From assembly GCA_940671915.1 (NCBI GenBank), contig CALNVZ010003433.1, forward strand, positions 13,907,084 through 13,971,083: a DNA stretch of 64,000 nucleotides, given 5' to 3'. Every line of letters begins with the position of its first letter. The stretch's first letter is position 1. The notes under the pieces were generated by a model. That model ran no database searches and had not been told where the DNA came from. It saw nothing but the letters and a program-made list of their open reading frames with translations. Source of the DNA: Paracentrotus lividus (Eukaryota > Echinodermata > Echinoidea > Camarodonta > Echinidae). Made by a program: the position numbers and the translations under genes. This document shows, in pieces, positions 48,941 to 61,572 of this stretch.

Positions 48941-49298
48941 TAAGGTGGCGTCACACTGTCCCGATGTTTAGGTGCGATGGTTGTACGAAGGGGTCATTTT
49001 TAGGGTTCGGGCAAAGTTCAGAAGGTTACACGATGGCACTATGAATCACACGCGAAGGTAATATGAGGTTTACCCGAAGGACACACGAATGTCAACCGAC
49101 GTCGTTTGGGCATCGCCAGCACGAATCCAAGATTGCCGAATTGAATACATTCTGTGGGGCTAATTGTCTTGGGACAATAGAAACTTTATTATGTTTGCGC
49201 ATGGGCTAATACGTTTTATTGAAGAAAGCATCACGTGACCTTATTGTATAAAAATCTTCACCAGATGCAGACTGCGGGGAATTCAATAGCTGATCATA

Positions 49299-50027
49299 CA
49301 CTGTCCGTCATAAAGATGGAATATTATTATTATTATTTTTATTTATTTATTTATTTATTTTGCCGCTATAGCGACATGATTTTGCTCCGGCTTTAATTTC
49401 TTTAATATCTTTGTCCCTGCTTTTACTTTTCGGGACCTTAGCTATATTTTTAACATTCTCCAAACCCTTCACGAAGATTTTTTTTTCCGAAAAAAGTTTT
49501 GTCAACCCCCATGATGCTCATTTTTGGTCATTTTTTTTCCTTCTCATTTTGGGACCCCTTTTTGGTTTATGTTTTGCTGATATTTTACTATAAAATTTAG
49601 GGAAGATAGAAATTTTCATGGTGTAAAAATGGTTAAAATCAATGTTGAACCCAACACAATAAACTTTGACCCCTCCCCTAGACAAACGAGTCAAGGCTGT
49701 AACCATATAGTTAGATTTAACTTAAAGAACAATAACAAATCTACACCTCAGACGTGTTTACTTGGAGTAGGACTGAGGGTGCCTTGGTGGGTCGCGTAAA
49801 CAAAAAGAGGCCCCAAAATAAAATTAAAATGACGAAAATGGCCATCTTCTGGGGGTTGCAAACTATTTGGAGGAAAAGTCCCTGGAAAGTATTGAGGGAA
49901 CGTCCAAGATATAACCGGGACCCCGAAAGAGTGAAAGCGGTGACCAACATATTCAAGAAATACAAGCCGGAGCAACATAGCATCGTTGGAGCCAGAACAA
50001 AATATTCCACCTTTATGACGAACAGTG
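49299..50027. mobile_element. 729-bp foldback/TIR element, CACTGTCCGTCATAAAG ends, TSD TA (copy 2)
   Basis: CACTGTCCGTCATAAAG (49299) and CTTTATGACGAACAGTG (ending 50027) are inverted and flanked by TA on both sides. Interior arms match 37316-38282, for example GCCGCTATAGCGACATGATT and ATGGCCATCTTCTGGGG. Long minus-strand frames (49741-50275) read through the arms and are shared with copy 1 only as repeat sequence. Confidence 0.9.
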
Positions 50028-50439
50028 TAATTCATCGAGAGCAAAACACACGGTACTGTAGAGCTATATTTGTATTGTCTTTGACTCAAATTGTTATTAA
50101 ACATCCCCCCCCCCACAAATGGTAGGGAGAGGCAGGGGAAGAAGACAGCTGGTAAACACAGAATGAGAAAAGAAGACTCTAATAACATACAGCAACCAGA
50201 GACAGTTTCAGATTGATCGGAAACAGTTCCAGTGAAAATCAGGGGGGGGGGAGCAACAACACAGATATTGTACATTAATTTTTTATGTTTAGAATGTCAC
50301 CCAATTTACTTAGTTTTCTCTTTTCAGAGAAAATAAATTTGACAATTTTGTGTCAAAATCAATTTTGTCAATGTTACTTTGGACAGATTAGAGAAAATAT
50401 GTGAAAAAAAATATGTTATTTTAGAACTTGACTTTAACT

Positions 50440-50770
50440 TAAATCATGGTATAAAGAGAACGAATGGCAATGATATTAATGATGATGATGCGGTGCGATG
50501 GTGGTGCTGTTCACCACCCTTACAATTATCCTCGTCATCTTCATTATCATCGTGCATAATCACAACCACCACCTGCATCACCATCGCCATCATCATCATC
50601 ATCATCATCACAGCAAAATCTACCAACCCCTACCAACTTATTACTAATCCCCATCCTCACTAAGATAAAAAAAATATTATCTTCATCACCGCCATCACCA
50701 ACATATCTCACAACTGCCATCACCATCATGACCATCACCTTCATCAGTATCATCATGAATATGATTGTCA
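50440..50770. repeat. (ATC/GAT)n microsatellite-rich stretch
   Basis: Repeated CATCATCAT and CACCATCACC words form an imperfect trinucleotide array. Poly-Met and Asp-rich frames are artefacts. Confidence 0.9.
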
Positions 50771-51838
50771 TAATCATGTTTTTATTTATCAAGTTAACGT
50801 TAAAGTTTCAAAGATGGATGAAATGAAGCCTTTTCTGGGGAGAAAATTATTTTGCCTTCAGCTTCGACAGAAAGGATTTTGAAATTACAAATTTCTATTT
50901 CATTTTCATTACAGGTCTCGAAAGAAATGAGATTGGAAAGATGACACTTTAAAAATCAAACAATATACAATGAAATAGATGGCCAGGGCAAAGAATACAG
51001 AGCGGAACACTAAATTCTTCTTTCATTGCACAAGACAATTCTGTGTCATCATACTATGCTACGATGGCTACATGATGGCATTGAGAAATCGTCACGACGT
51101 CGTGTTGCCTTCAACAGATCATCGGGCGGGTTCGCCTTTCCCTCGCACTGCCTTCGCATTGCCTACTGCGATGCTCAAACGAAGTGAACCTTCGCAACTC
51201 CATCGGGAGTTTTTTTGGCTGCCAAAGATTTTGCCGATGCATCGGAAGTTGCTGCCGAAGCCTGAAAAAACTCCACCGATGGTCATGGTGGTTTTAAGAT
51301 TGCTAATTATACAGGCTGTAGCAAATAAAATGGTAAAGTTGGAAAACATTGTGTTTAATTATAAAAATTCATCACAATCTAATAGTATTCAATATTCCTA
51401 TAAAGGGGGAACATCAGAAATTCTTTAGCATTTACTATTTAAAAAAAATCTCATTTGGTGTTGTAGATCTTGAGATATGATCACTTTTCTATAATCAAGA
51501 AAATCTATTTTGGGCATGCTTTTCCATGGTCTATATTTAGGTTTTGCGCATAGTGGCCACGAATTCATTGCTCCGGAAAATAAATGTGTGTAATATCGAT
51601 CAGCTCCTCTCCGCACACTATAAAAAAAAATGTAGTACCACATACAGACATTATTTCAGAAGATGTCATAATTTAATTACTTTCCCCCATTGTTCCATTC
51701 TTTTTGAGACAGTCTGTAGTACTCCAAAATGGACCGATGCTTTTGCGATGCTTTCGTAATGCCATCGTGTTCAGAGCAAAATTTAGGGTTTTCCGCCATC
51801 GTGTGTCCATCGCTCCTAACCATCGGGACAGTGTGACG

Positions 51839-53007
51839 CGGGCTTCAAGGAAAAGGTTCGGTAAATTAAATAATTAACGTTAGGATTATGATTATCTAAT
51901 TCAAAATCCCGATTGTACGCGAGTGAATATCAGTATGCATGGAACCCACGGTCTAAACGAGCCAGGTGTAGCTTAATAGACCTTTAGAAGCACAATTCAG
52001 CCTGTCTGTTGTACTTTGATAGGTATAAACACAACATCAGTCATGTGAAGATATGCGATGGATCATGTTCTGTGACGGCTAATTTGACTACCTATAGGGA
52101 ATAAGCGATAACCAAGTGAGATCGCCTATTTGAGCTTCGAGCGAGAGAAGTGTCACGTTTTGTGAAAACTTGGCTTCTAAACGTGTCAAATGTGAGAGAT
52201 TTGCAATAGCACATGTATTGTTCTCGCTTTCAATGTTTCTTCATTGACACGTCTCGTCCGGCACATACGAAACAAGCAGGGAGTCCGACTCGCGAAAGTG
52301 AATAAGATAAATCATTAATTTTCACGACTATGGAGATTATAAAAATACGATACTTATGCCACAATAATGAAAATAAAGATAATGATTCTCTTTTGTATTT
52401 TGTCTTTGCTTTGTTATTGTGTATCGTAAGAAGATTTAAAGAATGAAAATCTTTCTATAGGCGTAATTTTTTCTTCATTGTCTTCTTGTTTGTGAAAAAT
52501 GGATGTATGTTTGTCATTGTTCTCGATACGTAAAATTATAAATTTAAAGAAAAGAAATTGACTTATCATCGGGTTTCGAAATATAATATCTTGAGGCGTA
52601 CTATGAATCAGTCAAATACTATGAAATACGTATTTGGGATCATTGGCGCCCGTAGATTTTTTTTTGTTTTTGTGCCCCGATGTAAATATATAGCTATATT
52701 CCTAATTTGCACTGGTTATCAAATTCTAGATAATACTTCTCAGTCAACACGAACACTGAACTTCATCTCTTTAAATTAAGGAATCAATTCTAAATTCTAA
52801 TACGAATTTGCGAGGTTTTTTTTTCTTCCTAATCTCATTAACAACCGTGAAAAGATTACATTTGGTTCATGATTCCACTGAAAAAGAAGACAAAATCGTT
52901 CCCCAAAACAACAATAGAAATCAAATTAAAATCGATGAAACATCTGGGCATCCAAATGTAAAAAATGAATGCAGTTGGAATAAAAGATGATTCGAATAAG
53001 CATATAA
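51839..53007. other. No gene recognised
   Basis: AT-rich sequence with short unassignable frames between two mobile elements. Confidence 0.5.
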
Positions 53008-53420
53008 AGGAAACCGCACACCTTACGACTGGTCTACGATCCGATTTTGGAACAAATCGTATTTTGCTTACTTTCCGAAAGTTTGAATGAATATAATCTT
53101 ATCCTTAGAGGTTCAAATTAACTGTAGGAATACTGATATCGAATTTCGGAAGAGTGCAAGCCTTCATTTAGGAGTAAAGGGCAAATTGGTTTGAAATCGT
53201 AGCCAATCGTGCGATTGCTATGACGTCATTACGATTAGATATTGAATTCGCTTTTATTTTAATAAGGAGGTTACATATTCACTGATTTGAACATAATATA
53301 AGTATTGCTGCGATGATGTAGAAGTCTGCATAGTATGATGTTCTATTTCTAAATACCCACTTCAATGTTATGACTTTTTATTACGCAATCAAGTCGCAGA
53401 CCAATCGTAAGGTGTCGCCA
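53008..53420. mobile_element. ~410-bp TIR element, CGCACACCTTACGA ends (copy 2, inverted relative to 5843-6256)
   Basis: ACCGCACACCTTACGACTGGTCTACGA on the left and TCGCAGACCAATCGTAAGGTGTCG on the right are the ends. The interior matches the copy at 5843-6256 in reverse complement over essentially its full length. Outermost bases are mutated and no clean duplication is seen. Confidence 0.87.
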
Positions 53421-53963
53421 ACAATACTTTCGGCAAAATTTAAAGTTCAGTCGTCGGGGATACTAATATATAATTCTCAAAATATTATTATCCTGACTGT
53501 GACCTGATAATAGAAACCACAGAGAAATACCTCAATATAAAGGCTATAGTATACAGCTTGTAATGAATCCTTATAATGAGAACAAGAATGCAAAATTGGC
53601 AACGTTCTCATGCACTAAAATGGCGCAATACCCTCTTTTCGTCCCCTGCGCACACTTGAGACTGACTCGTGTCTTATTTACTTTTCAATCAATAACCAAC
53701 CCACACTAAATATTGGGTACGTGTTGCCGGCCTTGGTGCGGCGAGGTCCCGTGGTTTCCCCTGTCTTTCGCGGGGGATGCATCTCTTTGCCGGGAAGGTC
53801 AGTGTAATCAGTAGACGTAAACTTGAAAGGAAAATCCAACCTTAAAGAAGAATCAACCATTGTCATTATAAGTTGAGTTTGATCAAAGTAGAAAAAGAAG
53901 AAAAAGCATACCAGTGACGAAAATGTATGAAATGGAGTTTGAGAAACAGAAAGATAAGGGGAT

Positions 53964-54195
53964 GGGGTGTGTGTGCGTGAGTGGGTTGCATTATAGAGAG
54001 TGAGTGTGTGTGTGCGTGAGTGGGTTGCATTATAGAGAGTGAGGTGTGTGTGTGCGTGAGTGGGTTGCATTATAGAGAGTGAGGTGTGTGTGTGCGTGAG
54101 TGGGTTGCATTATAGAGAGTGAGGTGTGTGTGTGCGTGAGTGCGTTGCATTATAGAGAGTGAGGTGTGTGTGTGCGTGAGTGGGTTGCATGATAG
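53964..54195. repeat. 40-bp minisatellite, about six copies
   Basis: The unit GTGTGTGTGTGCGTGAGTGG, then GTTGCATTATAGAGAGTGAG, repeats head to tail with near identity. The last copy carries GCATGATAG. High internal identity suggests recent expansion and probable length polymorphism. Confidence 0.95.
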
Positions 54196-54899
54196 TGAGA
54201 GAAGAGACATTTAAAAGTAAAATAGAATCACATTGTATTGGTATGATTGAGTGGTATGTTTTCTGAGATAACAGTAATTGACATTGATAAACAAATCGAG
54301 TTAACATCGACAGAGGTACTTGAGTACACGTTTGGGAGAATACTGTATTCCAAAACAAGGTGGAAGTACGCACGGCAGTCACACCGCTAGCCCGATTACA
54401 CACCTACAGACTGTATTTTACATTGTCAATGACATTGAAACTCAAAATTTGGTTTCACTGAAAGCCAAAGTCGCGGAGACTCCGGGGACGAAATGATGGA
54501 AGAGAATATAAAAGAGAAAAACAAAGAAATATATAACAAATGATGAAAGAGAAGATAAAAGAAAGTTTTTAAAAACTACAAAATACATAACTAAAAATTT
54601 GCGGGCTCGACCTGTGTGTAACAGGGGGTTCAAAATCTCGAGCCGGCTTCAGTCCTGCAATTATTTGCTGGACTGAGGCCGGCTCCGTTGCCGCCTCCGA
54701 AACCTGACGCATGTTTAACACGGGTCTGAGATAGTTTGCAGGCACAAACCCATGTTGTTCGCTTACTAGGGTCTGAAGTTAAGAACTAGATACACCCGTG
54801 TACTATAGCTTCTCCTTATTTGACACAGACAGCGAGTATGGAGACTAGTCTCCACTCTAGACTGAAATTTGTTTAAGTGTCAAATTGAGTCTGTGCTTG

Positions 54900-54970
54900 C
54901 AGACTAGGTCTGAGACGTCTCCGCGACTAGTCCATAACGGGTCTCATGGCAAGTAAGATACCATCATAAG
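54900..54970. repeat. GAGACGTCTC dispersed repeat, short copy 3
   Basis: CTGAGACGTCTCCGCGAC, then ATGGCAAGTAAGATACCATC. Both parts match copy 2 at 32205-32400, but the segment between them is shortened. Confidence 0.65.
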
Positions 54971-55990
54971 CATCACGAAACACTATTATTCTCAAAATGT
55001 TCCTTAGAATTGCAAGTGGTTCACTTCCAATTATAGATTTCTCAAAAGAGAAAATTCATGAATGTGAACGAACAGTCACCAGCATATCCTAGCAGCACAG
55101 GAAACAATTTATTCCCAGGAATGAAATATCCAGGAGAAAAAGACCAATGTGAGCCAAGATCAATTTGACTTAAAAAAAGAAAAAAAAAAGAAACACAAAG
55201 AGAGAGGAAAAAAACAAAAAACGAAACAAAATAAAAACAAAAAGCAAAGAGAGACAAAATCTAAACAATAGAGGTTGTTTCCCAATATAACCAATGTGTC
55301 ATTTAAACGTTATAGACTTATTCTTTCTTTTTGCATGCATTTATTTATCATCTTAGACAAACATTTTGTCCTCAACAATTTGGTCAACTTTTTTGGCATC
55401 CTCCTTGTCTCAATGTGACTGGAATACAACCCTGGAATTCTGTAGCAGTTCCACTAGAGTTAAAAAGGTCGAAATGTTCCTTGTGTGCATTTATTAGGGT
55501 AGCCTCGCACAAAGGTAAATAGAAGTGATGTGTTGAGGTTGATTCCATTTCGGAAACGACTTTATAAACGAGGCAACGCACTTGGCCCACCATCGCTGAT
55601 CAATTTCGTACAGAATCAGCGAGGCACAGGTAAAATAACTGTGCCCCCATTTTATTTTAAAGACAATCTTTGTTTCTTTGAGTGTTAAGGAAAAGCAAGT
55701 ATTATGTGCAAGAGGTGTTCTGCATGAATCTTTTCAGATTATATCGGAAATATTTAATTTTACAAACATGATTTTCCATGCATCTCTAACAGCGGATATG
55801 TTTCCAGATTAATTGAAATATGAAATACGAAATCATTGTAACAAAATGTGAATTGATTTGAAAGTAAATATCAATCACTCAGGCAAAATATACACAAGAT
55901 CTAATCAACAAAAACTGGTCAACTTGATTTCCGTTTTGAGTTGCCACGTATCTCGAAAATAAATTGTTAAGAACCTGGCAGCAACATGGC

Positions 55991-56328
55991 ACACTTGGGC
56001 ATATGCGGAACGGCACAAGTGTTTTTGCTTATGTTTTAAATGAAAGGGAAAACCACATAAAAGTATTTTTTTGTAATTAGCCTAAAGGATTCAATCAGAG
56101 TGCAATTTACTTATCAAATTAATGTTATCATAGGCAAGGTTATGAACGATTGTAGATAGTTTACTTGAGCATATTCGAAACGGCACCAATGCTTTTTTAT
56201 GTTTTGAATGAAAAGAGAAAACCACATAAAAGGATAGTAAATAGCCTGAAGTATTCAATTAAAGTGTAATCTCCGTCTCCAATTGATGTTATCATAGGCA
56301 AGATAATGAATGATGGTATAGATAAAGC
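55991..56328. repeat. Tandem duplication, about 170-bp unit, two copies
   Basis: ACTTGGGCATATGCGGAACGG (55993) and ACTTGAGCATATTCGAAACGG (56163) start two co-linear units. Both contain GAAAACCACATAAAAG and GATGTTATCATAGGCAAG-like segments. Confidence 0.85.
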
Positions 56329-58236
56329 TCTTTTTTTTTTTTTTGAGGGGACTTTATTTCTCCATTAACCTTTAACTTTCAATTCCCAAAACATTATCAT
56401 GCAAATTACTGCTTTCCCGTGAATCAACTGGACTGCGGATTAGGAAATACTGCCTCTTTAAGCCCTCTGGTGACGGATCTTCCGCACTTAAGAGTCGCAA
56501 GGAGACACTGCTTCTCATTTGTAAATGAGGCACTCAGGGCGCACTCATTGGGCCTTATTCATTCATGAGTTCACATTTATAAAGCAATTATTATGTGTAT
56601 ATTAATAAAACGTACTGCGGTCGGGGTTGTGTATACACGGCGCATTGCGAAAATGTTTCTCGTAATGATAAAGTTATTGCACCTATTTTAGTCAAATTTC
56701 GCTACACATTTTATGAGTATATAAAAATGCATAATCTATTCAAAAGCATTATTTGCATTATTTTACTTAGATATTCAAGAAAATATATTTTTAGGATCTC
56801 TCTACTCTTAACTTCATCTCATGCAGGTTTTAAACTTTTCATTGCATGACCTGTTGAAGGTATAACTGTACTCATAACATATATCCTTTTACATGTTCTG
56901 AAGCATGCGCTTCCACCAATGACAAAATGATGTTACTATACCATGTATATCGTTGAAATTAAATACTGACCTTATTGAATAAGAACATTCATTAGTCAAG
57001 AAGTTGAAATCTCACGAAGGATATACAGTAAAGTCAGGGAAGATGCTTATGGTTAGGATCAATTAATGAACATCATGCTGCTTTTCTTAAACAATAAAAT
57101 CTGAAAAATATTCTTACTGGCTTGGAGGTATTTTTATATGAGTCGTTATAACGAATAAAAAAAATCACGATTGCATTACGCCACAAAACGCCTGTTGATT
57201 CGTAAATTGAACAAAAATACTCGGATGTCCCCAAAGCGTGTAAAGCTTCCTAAACAATGTTTGTGAACACTTTCAGAGCCTTTAAAAAGCTGTTGGGAGA
57301 TCTTTGAAAGATCTGATAGCTATCAAACTCTCCTGAGAGAGTATTCCGATGGAAAAATAGTGTCGATGTGTACTTATGTACTTTCTCAGGCCGTTGAAAA
57401 AGTAGCATGACTAAACAATCTATCATTGTCGACAAATTTTTACTTCGCAAAACATTAGGTGGCATAGTCAAATTTCAATAAGGAAAAAAAAAGCATCCGG
57501 AGAAAAGATCCGTTGAATGTCAACAAGTCGTTTTCAAACAAAGAAGTTTTTTTTTTAAATGTCAGCCACGAGTTGAAACAATGCTCGCGAACTGGTGAAG
57601 GCAAAATAAAAACATGTTTATTCAACGAGGATAATATTGCAGGATTAGTGTGACTCTAAGCGTTACTTATCGGTGGTAACCAAGGGATAAGGTCCATGAA
57701 GAAAGAAAAGGAATTGAAGGAAATGTCAGTGGTTTTGTCCTACCACCGCTGAATAGTGATTCAAATATCCTTTAGGGCTGTGATTTAAATTGAGTTCTCT
57801 TGAACGTCACAGAGGAATAGATTTCCAGTTACTTAACTACTATCTACTTTGAGACAAAGATGGTCGTGATCGAATGTGAAGCAAATAATTCTACACGCGC
57901 AGACTCTAATTTAACAACTTAACAAGTTGCGTTGGTTTGTTACCTCTGTCTTAACAAGTTTCACATTGATTGAACTTTTGAAGTGTTTTATTTTACGTGC
58001 CTGACAATGCTTGTAGGAAAGCAGCCTCGAGACATGCGGCTGTAAGTCCTACCAATGGGACACGGTAATGGAGATCATTGTCTTATCAACAGGAACCACA
58101 GCATTGAGTGGGTTAGAACCTAAAACTGTCATACAGGATACTTTGCTGGCGAATTGGCTGTCGCCGCAAGGCGCGGGGCCGATCGCTTGTTACACAATAG
58201 GTAGTTAGGGCATTGGGTTGGTAGTCACAAGTAGCC
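56329..58236. other. No gene recognised
   Basis: A poly-T run (56331-56344) followed by AT-rich sequence. Only short frames without domain resemblance are present. Confidence 0.5.
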
Positions 58237-58352
58237 TAATAAATAGATGTATCGAGTCCACATATTTGAGGCAATCTTTTACGATTCTTTCATTCGTCAG
58301 TCAGGCTTGTCGTCGGTTGGAGCCACTAAGATCGCCTCCTGTAGAGCAGACC
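58237..58352. repeat. Host tandem unit AB (intact), flanking the TTAA elements
   Basis: Segment A (TAATAAATAGATGTATCGAG, 58237-58281) and segment B (CGATTCTTTCATTCGTCAGT, from 58282) recur separately as A' at 59182-59227 and B' at 60077-60148. Part B ends ATCGCCTCCTGTAGAGCAGA, which resembles a decayed terminus of the TTAA elements themselves. Confidence 0.75.
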
Positions 58353-58357
58353 TTTAA

Positions 58358-59180
58358 GGGCCTGTCCCACAGAAGGCGATCGTTGTGGCGATAACCTACG
58401 AACTACCTGTCGCCACTATTCGCAGGTCTAATCGCCTTTAAAATCGTGAATTATTGCGTCTATCGCCTGAAGAGACGGAGCAAAATTCAGTTGGATTTTC
58501 AACAAGTTTAACATTAGCCGGCGTCAGTTAGGTTGACGTCGAAGACCGTAACCTGTCTTCTCTTGTCACGACAAGGTTCTATCGTAGATTGTTGCCAGAC
58601 AGATCATGTTTAGCAGAGCGGAACGGCGGCCAGTTGTAGGTTGCCGGGCTACAGCGTACGTTGCACGCACCGCTGAACCAAACGGTCAGTGAAATTTAAG
58701 CCGCTACGGCCGTTGTCGCCAACTACATTCATCAAAATCAGGATCGGCCTCCCATTCAGGTACTGTACAGTCACCGCAAATTTTTGAAATTGTCAAAAAT
58801 CACTCACGACCCAAATTATAATGCGCGAATGACAATCACGAACCTTAAGGCGACATTCCGCCATCAGGTAGAAAACACTCGATCGCCTGTGTCAGTCGCA
58901 AGGATCGCCACAGTGCGCAAATTTATATTTTGGTTGATTTTAAGGTGCGACAAGAGAAGTCGAGCCGCGAGATGCGCGAAGGTCGAGGCTACTGTATTCG
59001 CGGATACAAGCTATTGTTAGTCTATTGTTTGCGTGGAAGCAAGTCGTTTTCGTAACCTATCGTAGACAGAGTCGTAGATACGTATATGATCTCCGGTCAT
59101 CTACGATTCTGACACGATTGTGGCAGGTTCTAACATGCATAGGTTGTCGCCACAACGATCGCCTCCTGTGGGACAGGCCC
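58358..59180 (+). mobile_element. 823-bp TTAA-flanked TIR element, GGGCCTGTCCCACAG ends (copy 1)
   Basis: GGGCCTGTCCCACAG then AAGGCGATCGTTGTGGCG (58358) is inverted at the right end (CGCCACAACGATCGCC then CTGTGGGACAGGCCC, ending 59180). The TIR is about 42 bases. TTAA lies exactly at both borders (58354-58357 and 59181-59184). A TTAA target is the hallmark of piggyBac-type insertion (known), so assignment to that type is inference. The interior is non-coding. Confidence 0.92.
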
Positions 59181-59227
59181 TTAATAAATATATATATCGA
59201 GTCGCCGTTTTTCAGGCAATTTTTTAA

Positions 59228-60072
59228 GGGCCTGTCCCACAGGAGGCAATCGTTGTGGCGACAACCTATGCATGTTAGAACTTGCCAGAATCGTGTCAGA
59301 ATCGTAGGTGACCGAAGATCATATACGTATCTACGACTCTGTCTACGATAGGCTACGACAACGACTTACTTCCACGCAAACAATAGGCTAACAATAGCTG
59401 GTATCCGATAATACAATAGCCTCGACCTTCGCGCATCTCGCGGCTCTACTTCTCTTGTCGCAGCTTCAAATCAACCAAAATCTGAACTTGCGCACTGTGG
59501 CGATCCTTGCGACTGACACAGGCGATCGAGTGTTTTCTACCTGATGGCGGCCTGTCGCCTTTAGGTTCGTGATAGTCCTCTCAGTCGCACATTATAATTT
59601 GGGTCGTGAGTGATTTTTGAAAATTTCAAAATTAGCGGCGACTGTACAGTATCTGAATGGGAGGCCGATCAAGATTTTGGTGAATGTAGGAGGCGACAAA
59701 AGCCGTAGTGGCTTAAATTTCACTGTCCGTTCGGATCAGCGATGCTTGCAACGTACGCTGGAGCGCGACTACCTACAACTGGTCGCCGTTCCGCTGTGCT
59801 AAACATGTTCTATTTGGCGACAATCTACGATAGCACCTTGTCGCGACAAGAGAAGACAGGCTACGGTCATTGACGTCAACCTAATTGACGACGGCTATTG
59901 TTTTATCTTTTTGAGAAACCAGCGGCGAACAGAATTTTGCCATGTATTTGTTGGCGACAGACGCGATAATTCACGATCTTATAGGCGATTGGACCTGCAC
60001 ATGGTGGCGATGGGTACTAAAAAGTAGTTCGCAGGTTGTCGCCACAACGATCGCCTTCTGTGGGACAGGCCC
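59228..60072 (-). mobile_element. 845-bp TTAA-flanked TIR element (copy 2, inverted)
   Basis: Same ends as copy 1, with TTAA at 59224-59227 and 60073-60076. The interior matches copy 1 in reverse complement, for example GACGCGATAATTCACGAT on this copy versus ATCGTGAATTATTGCGTC on copy 1. Scattered differences indicate independent decay after both were in place. Confidence 0.92.
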
Positions 60073-60539
60073 TTAACGATTCTTTCATTCGTCAGTCAGG
60101 CTTTTCGTCGGTTGCAGCCACAACGATCGCCTCCTGTAGAGCAGACCCGTTATGAGCCCAGCACTGAATGTTATATCGTGTCTCCAGAAATCACTCAGAT
60201 GGATCAACGATTATTCAGTACCTCGTTAGATATGCCCGTATATTGTATCGTTTGCCGACACAGATTCGTGATGGTCAACTCGATCAATATTTATATTGGA
60301 ACTGGTTTCCTCAATAGTGTATAATAATAATCCTGTCAAGCGGTAGGAAATGAAGAGGATGAAGTCTCGCGATGTTTGACGCATTGATAAAAAAAAGTTA
60401 GAAAGAAATGATATACAAAAATCGATAATTGGGTGACGAAACTGAACCAAAACCGATCCTCAATTTAAGAAAACGAAGGCATCCCTCGATCGATAATGGC
60501 CGGAAAATGAAGAACATGTTACAATTGCCAGACGCCAGA

Positions 60540-60572
60540 GTTTTTTTTTATTTTTTTTTTTTTTTTTTTATG
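60540..60572. repeat. Poly-T tract
   Basis: About 30 T with two A interruptions. Confidence 0.9.

Positions 60573-61572
<1,000 letters not shown>

Larger units (their letters stand above)
48949..51838. mobile_element. 2.9-kb TIR element, CGTCACACTGTCCCGATG ends, with a nested TA element
   Basis: CGTCACACTGTCCCGATG (48949) is exactly inverted at 51821-51838, and similarity continues inward (TTAGGTGCGATGG versus GTTAGGAGCGATGG). The 49299-50027 element sits inside. GA-rich and (ATC)n microsatellites occupy about 50440-50760. A plus-strand frame at 50979-51428 has no recognised transposase signature. Outer duplications were not resolved. Confidence 0.72.

Noticed and set aside
49748-50275. A 175-residue minus-strand open frame, the longest in the window
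   Set aside because: It reads through the arm of the TA-flanked foldback element; the homologous arm at 38035-38265 is translated differently and no domain is visible.
50979-51428. 149-residue plus-strand frame as a possible transposase in the 2.9-kb element
   Set aside because: No recognisable DDE/DDD, zinc-finger or helix-turn-helix signature by eye; codon pattern unremarkable.
53964-54195. CRISPR-like regular array
   Set aside because: Units are contiguous without unique spacers, and the genome is eukaryotic; it is a minisatellite.
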